From: an uncultured Bacilli bacterium
GTDB taxonomy: Bacteria; Bacillota_I; Bacilli_A; RF39; UBA660
NCBI GenBank assembly: GCA_934096105.1
Contig: CAKOLH010000001.1
Coordinates: forward strand, 99,154-163,153
Direction: 5' to 3'
Length of the DNA: 64,000 bases
Made by a program: the position numbers and the translations under genes. Position 1 is the stretch's first letter. Every line of letters begins with the position of its first letter. Below are positions 55,203-64,000 of this stretch, one piece after another. The notes under the pieces are model-generated. The model ran no database searches. It was not told the DNA's origin and worked only from the letters and a program-made list of their open reading frames with translations.

Positions 55203-56803
55203 TGAAAACACTATCACTATTAAAGGATGTTCTTACCTGTGATATGAATATGTTTAAATATTCAGCAGGTAAGAATGCTAGTACTAAAAAGAAGATATTA
55301 TTACCGATATTCCTTTTCTTGATTGTGGGTTATTCAATAGGTTATTATGCTTATGTGATAGGTAAGCCCTTACATGAAATAGGTCTAACTTATGTAATGC
55401 TTAGTTTATTTATCTTTATGGTTAGTATTATAACGATAATTGAAGGTATCTATAAATCACAAGGAATACTATTTGAATGTAAAGATAATGACTTATTATT
55501 TTCATTACCAATAAAAAGAAGTCAAATACTATTTGTTAGAATATTTAAACTAATATTATTTCAGTATATATATAACTTAATGTTCTTATTACCTGCCTTT
55601 GTAATCTATATCTACTTTGAACATCCTAGTATAAGTTTTTATATAATATCTTTTATTATGACTATACTAATACCAATTATACCTACAGTTATATCTAGTA
55701 TCTTAGGTTATTTAGTTAAACTGATATCAAGTAAATTTAAATCAAAGAAGATAATGCAAACAATACTATCTAGTATTATCTTTATGGGTATCTTTTTCTT
55801 AAGTTTTAATCTAAATAACTTTATTGAAGAAATAGCAAGTAAAGCCTCTAGTATTAATGATATGTTAACAAGAATATATTACCCAGTAGGAGCTTACATT
55901 ACATTAATAGATAAGTTTGATATTATGGTATTTATAAAACTATTATTAATAAATATCATTCCATTTATCTTATTTGTTCTACTAGGAGGTAAATATTACT
56001 TTAAAATAATAGTAAATTCTAAAGAGAGTATAGTAAGAAAGAGTAAGAATAAAAAAGAAGTATATAAAAAGAATAGTCCTATTAAGGCTTTAACGATGAA
56101 AGAATTAAAGAGATATTTTTCTTCACCAGTATATATGTTTAATACGATATTTGGGTTACTCTTAATACTAGTATTAACAATATTATTATGTATTAAAGGA
56201 AATAGTATTATCGAGATGTTACTAAATAGTGAAGAGTTAAGTATAGACATTTCAATGCCAATTATTTATTATATCTTAGTACTATTTTCATGTTTAATGA
56301 CTTCGATAACATCTTCATCGATATCACTGGAAGGTAAAACAATAAATATTACGAAGAGTCTACCTATTAGCGAGAGAGATATTTTAAAGTCTAAGATAAT
56401 TTATCCATATATCATAGAATTACCTTTTGTTATTATATCTGAATTAATATTCTTTATAGTATTTAAAGTTAATATTACTTATATATTATTAATATTTAGT
56501 ATGAGTATTAGTACTATTACTTTATCTAGTATCTTAGGATTAATTATTAATTTGAAATATCCTAAGATGAATGCTTCAAATGATACGGAAGTAGTTAAAC
56601 AGAGTATGAGTAGTACTATCACGATATTTATTAATATTGGTATTATTATTATTTCAATAGTGGGTATTGCTATTTTATATGATAAGTTAAATATATATTT
56701 ATTACTTAGTATACATGTGTTTATTATTGTTCTAGTTACTATTATTTTATATTATATTCTTATGAATAAGGGTATAAAAGAATATAGAAGTATTAATGTA
56801 TAA
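55202..56803 (+). CDS. ABC exporter membrane protein
   Basis: The 533-residue protein has about twelve membrane helices in two blocks and a central cytosolic loop (SIVRKSKNKKEVYKKNSPIK then ALTMKELKRYFSSPVYM). The segment SLEGKTINITKSLPISERDI is typical of large ABC-2-like permeases of Firmicutes (putative ABC exporter family). The substrate is unknown. The start codon overlaps the stop of the ATP-binding gene. A paired hairpin follows the stop. Confidence 0.85.
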   Translation: MKTLSLLKDVLTCDMNMFKYSAGKNASTKKKILLPIFLFLIVGYSIGYYAYVIGKPLHEIGLTYVMLSLFIFMVSIITIIEGIYKSQGILFECKDNDLLFSLPIKRSQILFVRIFKLILFQYIYNLMFLLPAFVIYIYFEHPSISFYIISFIMTILIPIIPTVISSILGYLVKLISSKFKSKKIMQTILSSIIFMGIFFLSFNLNNFIEEIASKASSINDMLTRIYYPVGAYITLIDKFDIMVFIKLLLINIIPFILFVLLGGKYYFKIIVNSKESIVRKSKNKKEVYKKNSPIKALTMKELKRYFSSPVYMFNTIFGLLLILVLTILLCIKGNSIIEMLLNSEELSIDISMPIIYYILVLFSCLMTSITSSSISLEGKTINITKSLPISERDILKSKIIYPYIIELPFVIISELIFFIVFKVNITYILLIFSMSISTITLSSILGLIINLKYPKMNASNDTEVVKQSMSSTITIFINIGIIIISIVGIAILYDKLNIYLLLSIHVFIIVLVTIILYYILMNKGIKEYRSINV

Positions 56804-56814
56804 TTTATTATATT

Positions 56815-56866
56815 CACTCTAGATCTATGGTTCTAGAGTGTTTATTTGAGCCAAAGTCTCAAATAA
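56815..56866 (+). repeat. Paired hairpin, variant form (copy H)
   Basis: CACTCTAGA pairs with TCTAGAGTG around TCTATGGT. Next, TTATTTGAG pairs with CTCAAATAA around CCAAAGT. The layout matches the other paired hairpins, but the bulged A is not evident. Confidence 0.6.
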
Positions 56867-57160
56867 ATATATCAACCATATCTATTATATATAAGCCATA
56901 AATATATACTAAAATATTAAAAAATAATTATAAATTATTTTTAAATATTATTAAATGTGATACAATTTTATTGAAAATAATAAATAATTATTCTCTTAGA
57001 TGTAAAATATTAAAATTTTAAGAAAATATTAGAGTTTTGAAGATAAAAATATGATATAATTAGTTTAAGGTTATTCTGAAGTGATAACTAATGTTTTAAT
57101 TGATAAATTGAGTGTTAATTAAGAAGAATATGGAGTTCTTCTAGAAAATAGGTGATAGTA
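56867..57160 (+). other. AT-rich gap before femX, no gene seen
   Basis: Together with the paired hairpin this is a gap of about 350 bases. It holds TACAAT (56961-56966) and TATAAT (57055-57060) boxes without convincing -35 boxes, a small GTTAT/ATAAC hairpin near 57070-57088, and AGAAGAA / TTCTTCT (57122-57142) close to the ribosome site of the next gene. I see no T-box hallmarks and no coding sequence. Confidence 0.5.
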
Positions 57161-58321
57161 ATGAAGTTTGTAGAATTAACAAAAGAGGAGTTTGAAAAAG
57201 CAAGTAATAATTTTCTGGGTAGTAGTTTTTATCAAAGTTATGCTTGGGCTCAAATAAAAGAACTTACAGGATGGAAACATTATTTTGTTGGAGTATTAAA
57301 AGATAACAAGTTAGTAGCAATATCTCTAATAATTGGTAAAAAAGTATATTTAGATAAATATTTATATTATGCTCCAAGAGGGGTACTACTTGATTATAAT
57401 GATAATGAAGTACTTAGTTTTTTTACAAAGGAAGTAAAGAAATTTTTAATAAAGAGAAAAGGCGTAGTATTAAAGATTGATCCATTTGTAGAATATCAAA
57501 AACATGATAATAGTGGTAATGTAGTAGGAGACTTTTGTAATAAAGAAGTCATGAATAATCTAACTAAATTAGGATATAAACATCATGGCTTTACTACTGG
57601 ATATACTGATGAGATACAACTTAGATGGAGTTATTATTTAGATATTACTAAAAGTATGGATGATATTATGAAGGGTATGGATCAGAGATGCAGAAGATGT
57701 ATTAGAAAATATGAAAAGTATCCTTTAGAACTTGCTATACTAGGTAATGATGATGATATTAGTGATTTTAAAGATGTTATGCAAAGTACTGCGAATAGAC
57801 AAAATCATTTTGATAGATCAGTAGAATATTATAAAAATCTAAATAGTCTTTTAGGAGATAGAAGTCTTCTTACTATAATTTATTTAGATAAAAATAAGTA
57901 TTTAAAAGAGTGTACTGATGATAAACTATATGATGTAGTTAAGAATGATAAAAGAAATAAAATACCTATAAGTGCTGGAGTATTCATTTTTGATAATGAT
58001 AGATTAAATTATGTTTATGGTGGTACATATAAAGAATATATGCCATTAATGGCTCAGTATAAAATGCAAATGGAAATGATTAAACTAGCCATGGAAAAGA
58101 AATTACCAATATATGATTTTGGAGGTATCAGTGGTAACTTTACTCCTGGAAGTGAGAATTATGGTGTTTATGAATTTAAAAGAGGCTTTGGTGGTAATGT
58201 TTTAGAGTATATTGGTGAGTTTGATTTAATATTAGATAAGTTTGGTTATTATATATATGACATTGGTTATAAATTATATCGTAATACTAAAAAGGTAATA
58301 GCAAAAATATTAAAAAGATAA
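57161..58321 (+). CDS. FemAB/FemX-type peptidoglycan bridge aminoacyltransferase
   Basis: The protein has about 386 residues with the Fem (GNAT-pair) pattern: SSFYQSYAWAQIKELTGWKH, LYYAPRGVLLDYND, LKIDPFVEYQKHDNSGNVVG, KGMDQRCRRCIRKYEKYPLE, LNYVYGGTYKEYMPLMAQYK, YDFGGISGNFTPGSENYGVY and FKRGFGGNVLEYIGEFDL. Fem proteins add amino acids from aminoacyl-tRNA to the peptidoglycan side chain. The ATG at 57161 has AGGTGAT upstream. It is followed by a terminator nearly identical to the one after the next gene. Confidence 0.93.
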   Translation: MKFVELTKEEFEKASNNFLGSSFYQSYAWAQIKELTGWKHYFVGVLKDNKLVAISLIIGKKVYLDKYLYYAPRGVLLDYNDNEVLSFFTKEVKKFLIKRKGVVLKIDPFVEYQKHDNSGNVVGDFCNKEVMNNLTKLGYKHHGFTTGYTDEIQLRWSYYLDITKSMDDIMKGMDQRCRRCIRKYEKYPLELAILGNDDDISDFKDVMQSTANRQNHFDRSVEYYKNLNSLLGDRSLLTIIYLDKNKYLKECTDDKLYDVVKNDKRNKIPISAGVFIFDNDRLNYVYGGTYKEYMPLMAQYKMQMEMIKLAMEKKLPIYDFGGISGNFTPGSENYGVYEFKRGFGGNVLEYIGEFDLILDKFGYYIYDIGYKLYRNTKKVIAKILKR

Positions 58322-58353
58322 ATACATAGGCTTAAAACTTATGTATTTTTTTC
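58321..58353 (+). terminator. Terminator after femX
   Basis: AATACATAGG pairs with CTTATGTATT (one G-T pair), followed by six or more T. It differs by one base from the terminator at 59980. Confidence 0.85.
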
Positions 58354-58465
58354 TATATTGATGTTGCAAAATAACTTAAAATATTAAAAAAATAAGAAAA
58401 AAACAACAATGTAATTTAAAATTATTATATATTATGGTACAATTAAACTATAAGGAGGTTTTGTT

Positions 58466-59980
58466 ATGAAAAATGAAACATTAAAACAGATAATAATTCA
58501 AATAAAAAAATATGGTTTAGTAGATGTATTTAAAACTATAGACATTTTTAAATATTGGATATCTACTCTTGACTCTAAGCAAATAAATAATTTTCTTGGT
58601 TTGAATATAGAACCTAAAGAAGTAGAAAATTTTAAGAGTATATTGATTAATAGAAATTTGCTAGGTTGTCAAGATTATTCAAGAAAAGTAGAGGCTATTG
58701 CAAAATTAAAAAATGACGATGAATGTTGGTATCTTTTAGACAGAATATGTGATCCTAAGTTTTTAGAAAGCAAAAATTTTTATGAGGATATTGCTATGAT
58801 AAGCAAAGCCAACAATGCAAGATATGGACTATTGATGTTAGAAGAAGATTTATTTATAAATAGTCCATATCATAATGAAGATTTAAGATTAATATTAGAA
58901 GCAAAAGATTCATATACTGCAGAGGCACTTGCAGAAGTAGCAAAAAATATAAATTCAATAAATAGTCCATATCATCAAAAAGATATGATATTAATATCAA
59001 GGGCAGATAATGAATTTTTTGGATATTCAGAAATAGGTTTACAGGACTTAGCTATTAATGAAGATTCACTAAAGGATAAATATCATTTAGAGAATATGCA
59101 AATTTTAGCAGAGCATACTATTGCTAATGAAGAATTGTTTTGTATTATGACTGATAGCAGATTTATTAAAGGTAAAAATTATCGTAAAGAAGTAGAAATA
59201 TTAAAGAATGCTAAAAGTAAAATAAATGCTAGAGCATTATACTATTATATAGCAAATCCTACAAGAAAGTTTTTTAGTGATAATGATTATTTTAATAGTT
59301 TGTTAAAAGAAGATTTATATAATATGTTAAGTAGAAGTCCTGTAATATTTGACAGAAGTCTTGTTGCGGGTAGTAATGATCCAGAATATTTAAATAATTT
59401 AATTAAGATGAATAATATGGATGAAAAACTTGTTATGCATTATGCTGCTCTTTTAATGAATCCGTATTTTATAAAAAGTCAATATAAAGAATTTGATTTA
59501 AAAGTATTAGAGAGTATTACTGATTTTAATATTTTTATGGATTTGTATACTTTAATTTCTAAAAGATTAGATATGATAGATAACCAACACCATCAAGATG
59601 ATGTGGTTTTACTTAGTAAAACAATAGACTCTGAAACTCGTAAATGGCTTGTAAGAAGAATGACAAGAAAGTATGACAATAACAATAACTATAATTACGA
59701 TATAGAATACATTACTAGATTAAAATTAGATTCTATTAGTAATGAGACAAAAGAAGAAATGAAATATTATCTATTTGATGAAAAAGGAGTAAATGAACCA
59801 AAACATATAGAGAAACTAGAAAATCTTTTAAATGGTGTATTAGTAGAGAGACAAGGTTCATTACTAAATTACTTAAATAAGTTAGAAGAAGAGTTAGATA
59901 CTAAAGAAGTTGAAGAACTGGTACCAAATAAAAAAGCAAAATCTAGAGTTCTAAATTTATCTGAAAAAGATAGAAGATAA
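58466..59980 (+). CDS. Cytosolic helical-repeat protein (YH-D repeats)
   Basis: The 504-residue protein has no signal or membrane helix. It contains about eight to ten degenerate repeats of 35-40 residues, each with a Tyr/Phe-His or similar start, an acidic residue and a LISxA-like helix: KNFYEDIAMISKANN, SPYHNEDLRLILEAKD, SPYHQKDMILISRAD, DKYHLENMQILAEHT, KNYRKEVEILKNAK, QYKEFDLKVLESITD, QHHQDDVVLLSKTID. A curved alpha-solenoid for protein binding is likely. I recognise no named family. GGAGG precedes the ATG. It sits between a Fem gene and a DUF1848 gene without overlap. Confidence 0.65.
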   Translation: MKNETLKQIIIQIKKYGLVDVFKTIDIFKYWISTLDSKQINNFLGLNIEPKEVENFKSILINRNLLGCQDYSRKVEAIAKLKNDDECWYLLDRICDPKFLESKNFYEDIAMISKANNARYGLLMLEEDLFINSPYHNEDLRLILEAKDSYTAEALAEVAKNINSINSPYHQKDMILISRADNEFFGYSEIGLQDLAINEDSLKDKYHLENMQILAEHTIANEELFCIMTDSRFIKGKNYRKEVEILKNAKSKINARALYYYIANPTRKFFSDNDYFNSLLKEDLYNMLSRSPVIFDRSLVAGSNDPEYLNNLIKMNNMDEKLVMHYAALLMNPYFIKSQYKEFDLKVLESITDFNIFMDLYTLISKRLDMIDNQHHQDDVVLLSKTIDSETRKWLVRRMTRKYDNNNNYNYDIEYITRLKLDSISNETKEEMKYYLFDEKGVNEPKHIEKLENLLNGVLVERQGSLLNYLNKLEEELDTKEVEELVPNKKAKSRVLNLSEKDRR

Positions 59981-60012
59981 ATACATAGGTTTAAAACTTA
60001 TGTATTTTTTAA
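59980..60012 (+). terminator. Terminator after the helical-repeat gene
   Basis: AATACATAGG pairs with CTTATGTATT, followed by T. It is a near copy of the terminator at 58321. Confidence 0.85.
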
Positions 60013-60050
60013 ATATTGAAGTAAATATTCCTAAAAAAATATCAAAAAAG

Positions 60051-60103
60051 TGTTATAACTCCAAAAAAGTCAGAAAACTATTGATTTTTTTGGAGTTATG
60101 GCA
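60051..60103. other. Long inverted repeat / hairpin
   Basis: TGTTATAACTCCAAAAAA pairs along 18 positions with TTTTTTGGAGTTATGGCA (two G-T pairs) around a loop of 16-17 bases. The surrounding 250 bases contain no gene. It may be a small RNA, an element end or a terminator read in either direction. Confidence 0.6.
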
Positions 60104-60234
60104 TATACCTTATGTTTTTATTATAACAAATAAGTGGAAGAAATTGCTTTTGCAATAATATGATTTTGTATAATAAATTAATTGTATAATTAATAAATTT
60201 ATATTTGTGTTATAATATTATGTGTGATGTAAGT

Positions 60235-61122
60235 ATGATATTAAATGTAAGTGGAAGAACTGATATAGTAGCTTTTTATACCGAGTGGTTTATGAATAGA
60301 TATAAAGAAGGATATGTTATGGTAAGAAATCCTTTTAATTATCACTTAGTAAATGAAATATATTTTGAAGATGTTGATTTAATAGTTTTTTGTACTAAGA
60401 ATCCTCTTCCAATAATAGATAGAATAAAGGAGATAGATAAACCAATACTATTTCATATAACAATAACTCCTTATAATAAAGATGTAGAACCTAATGTTAT
60501 AGATAAGAAAGATATAATTGAAGGAGTAAAAGAGTTATCTAAAATAATAGGAATAGATAATATATATATTAGATATGATCCAATATTTTTAAGTGATAAA
60601 TATAATATAGAATATCATATAAAGGCTTTTAATAAGTTATGTAGTATATTAAATGGTTATGTAAAACATATTATAGTATCATTTATAGATGATTATAAGA
60701 ATGTAAGATATAATAATAATATTTTAAAAATAAAACCATTTACTAAAGAAGACTATAAGTTACTAGGAGAATCCTTCTCTAGGATAGTAAAAGAAAACAA
60801 TATGACAGTACAGACTTGTGCTGAAGAAGAAACACTAGAAGAATATGGTTTTATTAAAGAAGAATGTTTATCCCATACTTTAGCTTATAAGTTAACTGGT
60901 AAGTCTTATAAGGATTGGACTTCAAGAGGTAGTAAATATTGCAGATGTGTTAATATGGTAGATATTGGTGTATATAATAGTTGTAGACACTTTTGTAAAT
61001 ATTGTTATGCTAATTATGACGAGAATAAAGTAATAGAAAATTATCATAATCATGATGTTAATTCTCCACTACTAATAGGTAATATAGAAGATAATGATAT
61101 TATTAAAAGAAGATATAAATAA
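60235..61122 (+). CDS. DUF1848 family protein with C-terminal Cys cluster
   Basis: The protein has about 295 residues. It begins MILNVSGRTDIVAFYTEWF and continues YVMVRNPFNYHLVNEI, VFCTKNPLPII, FHITITPYNKDVEP and IRYDPIFLS, which are hallmarks of DUF1848. The C-terminus has the Cys-rich CRCVNMVDIGVYNSCRHFCK with CYANYD, probably binding an iron-sulfur cluster. The family resembles radical-SAM/SPL-like folds; the reaction is unknown. The ATG at 60235 fits the family N-terminus; upstream in-frame codons overlap a TATAAT box at 60211-60216, so the leader would be very short. Confidence 0.88.
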   Translation: MILNVSGRTDIVAFYTEWFMNRYKEGYVMVRNPFNYHLVNEIYFEDVDLIVFCTKNPLPIIDRIKEIDKPILFHITITPYNKDVEPNVIDKKDIIEGVKELSKIIGIDNIYIRYDPIFLSDKYNIEYHIKAFNKLCSILNGYVKHIIVSFIDDYKNVRYNNNILKIKPFTKEDYKLLGESFSRIVKENNMTVQTCAEEETLEEYGFIKEECLSHTLAYKLTGKSYKDWTSRGSKYCRCVNMVDIGVYNSCRHFCKYCYANYDENKVIENYHNHDVNSPLLIGNIEDNDIIKRRYK

Positions 61123-61270
61123 TATATTAAAATTATAATTTATATAGTATAGATAATTATGTTAGAGTTAAAGATAAGATATAGTATAAGTGAAGATACG
61201 TTAGAAAAAATAAAATAAGCCGAAAATAAGCCGATTTTAAACCAAATTTAAGCCAAATAATAAAAATATT

Positions 61271-61324
61271 TGATAAGAAGACCATAGGCTTCTTATCACC
61301 TAATGAGATTATAAGCTCATTAGG
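61271..61324 (+). repeat. Paired hairpin with bulged-A loops (copy D)
   Basis: TGATAAGAAG pairs with CTTCTTATCA around ACCATAGG. Next, CCTAATGAG pairs with CTCATTAGG around ATTATAAG. Both stems are perfect. Just upstream (61216-61258) AATAAGCCG and related TAAGCC/AAACC words recur several times. Confidence 0.8.
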
Positions 61325-61406
61325 AAATAAATAAAATTAATATAAAGTAGATGAAATATTCTACTTTTTTTGATATAATGATTATATAAGAAATAGGAGT
61401 ATGACT

Positions 61407-63896
61407 ATGAAAAAGAAAAGAATATTACTAGGAGTAATAATAACAATATTATTAATAATAATAAGTAGTATATTAGTATATTTATTAGTAATAAAAAAAG
61501 ATAATAATAATATAGAAGAAAGACTAAATATAAATGAAATAATAACAATACCAAAAACAGATATATCAATAGGAGACTCTTTCTATTTAAAGAAAGAAGA
61601 TAATAAGTTAGTAGTATATGACTATAATAATAAAAAATTATCAGAGCAAAAATTAGGAGAAGAAGACTTCTATGAAATATATAATAATAAATATATAATA
61701 ATAAAAAATGATAAAAAAGTATTACTAGTAGATCAAAATGGTAATGAAATAAAAGAAGGTACTTTTGCTATAACAGTCTATTCAAATAATAAAAACTATA
61801 TAATAATAGATAATAAATTATATAATAGTAATATGGAAGAAGTATATGAACTTTCAGATAACTTACTTGTAGATAACTATATAAATAATAAACTTTATAG
61901 TAGTAATATTATTAATGATATCTTAATCTTAACATTTGAAGATAAAGATAATAATATGTTAATAGATTTAACTACTAAAGAAATATTATATAAAGGTTAT
62001 GATGATTACTTTCTATTTAATGAAAATAATGATACTATAGAATATATAGCTATAAAACAAAAAGATACTTATGATATCTATAATATGAAGAATAAAGAAG
62101 TAGTAATATCTAATGTTAGTATCGATGAAAATTATATAATTACTAAAGATAATAAAAAGATGTATATATATAATAATAAAATATATAAAGATAATACAAA
62201 GATAAATAAAAAATATCATTTAAGTACTAAAGATTGTGAAGTAGGAGGTAAACTACTAGATAATAAAAATAATATTATTGTAGATAAATGTATGCTTTAT
62301 TATGAAGAAGTATTTAATAATATAATAATAGGTTCTAATATTAAAGAACAAATATTATATCAAAATAATAAAGTAATAACTAATGACTATATATCTAAAG
62401 TAGGGAATTATATCGTAACTTATAATTATGATGAAGATGGAGTAGTAACTAAATATAAATTATATAATAATAAAGGTGAAGAGAAAGATGAGAGTAATGA
62501 AGTATCATATCTAGGTAATAATATTTATTTAGAGTATAATACCACTAACGGAACTTATATTATATTAGATAGCAATCTAAATAAAATAGTAGATAATATA
62601 AATAGTATAATCTGTCCTTATAAAAATTACTGTATAGTATCAGATGATAATCTAAATAAAACAATATATCGTGATGGTAAAGAAGTATCTAGTAATATAT
62701 ATGATGATATTACTATAGATAAAGATAAAATAATAGCCGTAGGTTTATTTAATACATATATTTATAGATTAGGTACTAAGAAAGAAATAAACATAGATAC
62801 CAAAGAAGAAGTAGAGATAAATATAGATGAAATAATAGATAAATATAGACTAGATAGTATGAAAGATAAAATAAAAGATAATGAAGAACTATTTAAAAAA
62901 TATGCTTATATAGTAGAAAATAATAATAATTTATTAGAATATAAAAAACAAGTAATGGATATGTTTGATCTAATAATAAGTAATAAAGAATATTTAAATG
63001 AATTAAGATTATTAAATAAATTAAAAGAATTAAATATTACTTATGCTGATGATTTAGGTACTGGAGTAGGAGCAACATATACTGATTATGGTACTAAAGT
63101 AAGTCTAAAAGAAAAAGATAATTATACTCTATATCATGAACTTACACACTTTGCTGACTTCTCATTTAATAATTACAATAATATATATAATCTATATAAT
63201 TGTAATAATAAGTATGAAGTAAAAAAAGGCTATGATAGTAGTTGTACTCCAATATATATAGATACAAACTTTATAACTGAAGCAGGAGCTGAATTATATT
63301 CAGGAAAGTATTATACTCATGAACTAGAAGCATATGCACCAGCAGCATTAATACTAGAAGCATTAGAATATATATGTGGCACTAAAGAATTAAACGAATG
63401 GTTCTTTAATAGTGATGCTTACTTCAAAAAACTATGGTTAGAAGCCGGCTATACTACTGAAGAAACTGAAAAAATAATAAATAGTTTATCAAATAGAACT
63501 AAAATATTATCTTCAGGTAATGATGATACTATCTTTATCATAGATACTTTAATTGATTTATATAAAATAAAAAAGAATGATAACTTTATGAATGATAATA
63601 AATTTAAATATATATTAAGATCATTAATAGATTATCGAAGAGACTTTACTACATCTAAATATAGTAGTGAATTAGATATCATTGTAAATGAAAATAACAC
63701 TATTACTAATGCATTAAATAATTCTTTTGATGGATATATGCTATATAAAACGTTTGGTGATTTAATAATAATAGATGGTAAAGAATATATATCATCACTT
63801 TGTTATAAAGGTAATGAAATAGGAGCATTACTTATTGATTATGACTTTGATAATAATAAAGTGTTAAATTATAAATATACACTAAGAGATAACTAG
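61407..63896 (+). CDS. Large membrane-anchored metallopeptidase-like surface protein
   Basis: The protein has about 829 residues. One N-terminal membrane helix (about 6-28) is followed by some 430 residues of short repeated beta strands with DxxN/NGxE turns, probably a propeller-like domain (KLVVYDYNNKKLSEQKLG; KVLLVDQNGNEIKEG). The C-terminal part carries the zinc-protease motif HELTHFAD (His near 577) and a downstream FITEAGAELYSG that can provide the third ligand, as in gluzincins. Asn and Lys are very frequent. Function outside the cell is likely; the substrate is unknown. The ATG at 61407 gives better spacing from AGGAG than that at 61401. Confidence 0.72.
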   Translation: MKKKRILLGVIITILLIIISSILVYLLVIKKDNNNIEERLNINEIITIPKTDISIGDSFYLKKEDNKLVVYDYNNKKLSEQKLGEEDFYEIYNNKYIIIKNDKKVLLVDQNGNEIKEGTFAITVYSNNKNYIIIDNKLYNSNMEEVYELSDNLLVDNYINNKLYSSNIINDILILTFEDKDNNMLIDLTTKEILYKGYDDYFLFNENNDTIEYIAIKQKDTYDIYNMKNKEVVISNVSIDENYIITKDNKKMYIYNNKIYKDNTKINKKYHLSTKDCEVGGKLLDNKNNIIVDKCMLYYEEVFNNIIIGSNIKEQILYQNNKVITNDYISKVGNYIVTYNYDEDGVVTKYKLYNNKGEEKDESNEVSYLGNNIYLEYNTTNGTYIILDSNLNKIVDNINSIICPYKNYCIVSDDNLNKTIYRDGKEVSSNIYDDITIDKDKIIAVGLFNTYIYRLGTKKEINIDTKEEVEINIDEIIDKYRLDSMKDKIKDNEELFKKYAYIVENNNNLLEYKKQVMDMFDLIISNKEYLNELRLLNKLKELNITYADDLGTGVGATYTDYGTKVSLKEKDNYTLYHELTHFADFSFNNYNNIYNLYNCNNKYEVKKGYDSSCTPIYIDTNFITEAGAELYSGKYYTHELEAYAPAALILEALEYICGTKELNEWFFNSDAYFKKLWLEAGYTTEETEKIINSLSNRTKILSSGNDDTIFIIDTLIDLYKIKKNDNFMNDNKFKYILRSLIDYRRDFTTSKYSSELDIIVNENNTITNALNNSFDGYMLYKTFGDLIIIDGKEYISSLCYKGNEIGALLIDYDFDNNKVLNYKYTLRDN

Positions 63897-63905
63897 GAGG
63901 ACAAT

Positions 63906-64000
63906 ATGAAAAAATTAAATTCAAATCATTTAAAAATAATAGCAATAATAGCTATGACAATAGATCATCTAGCAGATCTTTTATACCCTAATATGCAAAA
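63906..64000 (+). CDS. TraX-like membrane protein, N-terminal part (cut by window end)
   Basis: Only 31 residues are visible. The sequence SNHLKIIAIIAMTIDHLADL matches the start of TraX family proteins (LK-x-IA-x-I-x-M-x-IDH), membrane acyltransferase-like proteins found in many Firmicutes. GGAGG lies just upstream, nine bases after the metallopeptidase stop, so it is in the same operon. Confidence 0.75.
   Translation, partial: MKKLNSNHLKIIAIIAMTIDHLADLLYPNMQ

Noticed and set aside
56867..57160. T-box leader before femX
   Set aside because: The T-box core word TGGNACCGCG and an anti-terminator/terminator pair are not present.

Overview
The window is one contiguous, very AT-rich, gene-dense stretch of a low-GC Gram-positive chromosome. 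Arg is almost always AGA, TGA is used as a stop (for example 8253-8255) and Trp is TGG, so the genetic code is standard and this is not a mycoplasma. Nearly all genes are on the + strand; only three small genes are on the - strand. Sporulation genes (spoIIGA, pro-sigE, cotE), a SleB-like hydrolase, FemX, Ddl, LiaF-like and RicA/YmcA-like proteins, together with many SipW-type secreted proteins, suggest an uncultured, spore-forming, gut-type member of the Bacilli (RF39/Erysipelotrichales-like). That placement is inference.

Layout. 0-2 kb: chromosome segregation and repair (scpA end, scpB, ruvB). 2-4.4 kb: a small accessory patch (solitary Dam-type methylase, RhuM-like pseudogene, unknown protein). 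4.4-7 kb: rpsO-pnp. 7-9 kb: an orphan Flp-type pilin, then spoIIGA-sigE. 9-17 kb: membrane and surface proteins (MgtC, a two-sensor degenerate GGDEF protein, YihY, a dockerin-bearing glucosaminidase, a beta-sandwich surface protein). 17-21 kb: ApbE, NusG-II protein, Gx transporter, CinA, PQ-loop protein and an FMN-binding lipoprotein, which look like a compact extracytoplasmic flavin module. 21-25 kb: topA and a SleB-like hydrolase fused to a two-helix membrane module.

24.8-31.7 kb is the most unusual region. It is a nine-gene operon with its own promoter that encodes an F1-like ATPase (alpha, beta, gamma and epsilon-like) with intact catalytic residues. It has no subunit a, and its c-like ring subunit has Ser in place of the ion-binding Asp/Glu. 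Extra membrane and coiled-coil proteins complete it. The machine probably uses ATP for something other than ion pumping. It is followed by three SipW-type secreted proteins.

34-41 kb: accessory and surface genes (TIGR04086, DUF421, CdiA-like nuclease domain, sirtuin, SGNH hydrolase with the same membrane module as the SleB-like protein, CotE, three more SipW-type proteins). 41-50 kb: translation genes (L20-type leader, infC with an ATA start, rpmI, rplT, lepA, an RNB-domain protein, miaB, YmcA-like). 50-57 kb: lipoprotein, ddl, ruvA, LiaF-like, DUF4097 and an ABC exporter. 57-64 kb: FemX, a helical-repeat protein, a DUF1848 protein, a large surface metallopeptidase, and a TraX-like gene cut by the window end.

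A dispersed family of paired hairpins, with changing stems and a conserved small loop containing a bulged A, sits in at least five and perhaps seven intergenic gaps. It is a second candidate for something undescribed. I saw no tRNA, rRNA, CRISPR array or insertion sequence.
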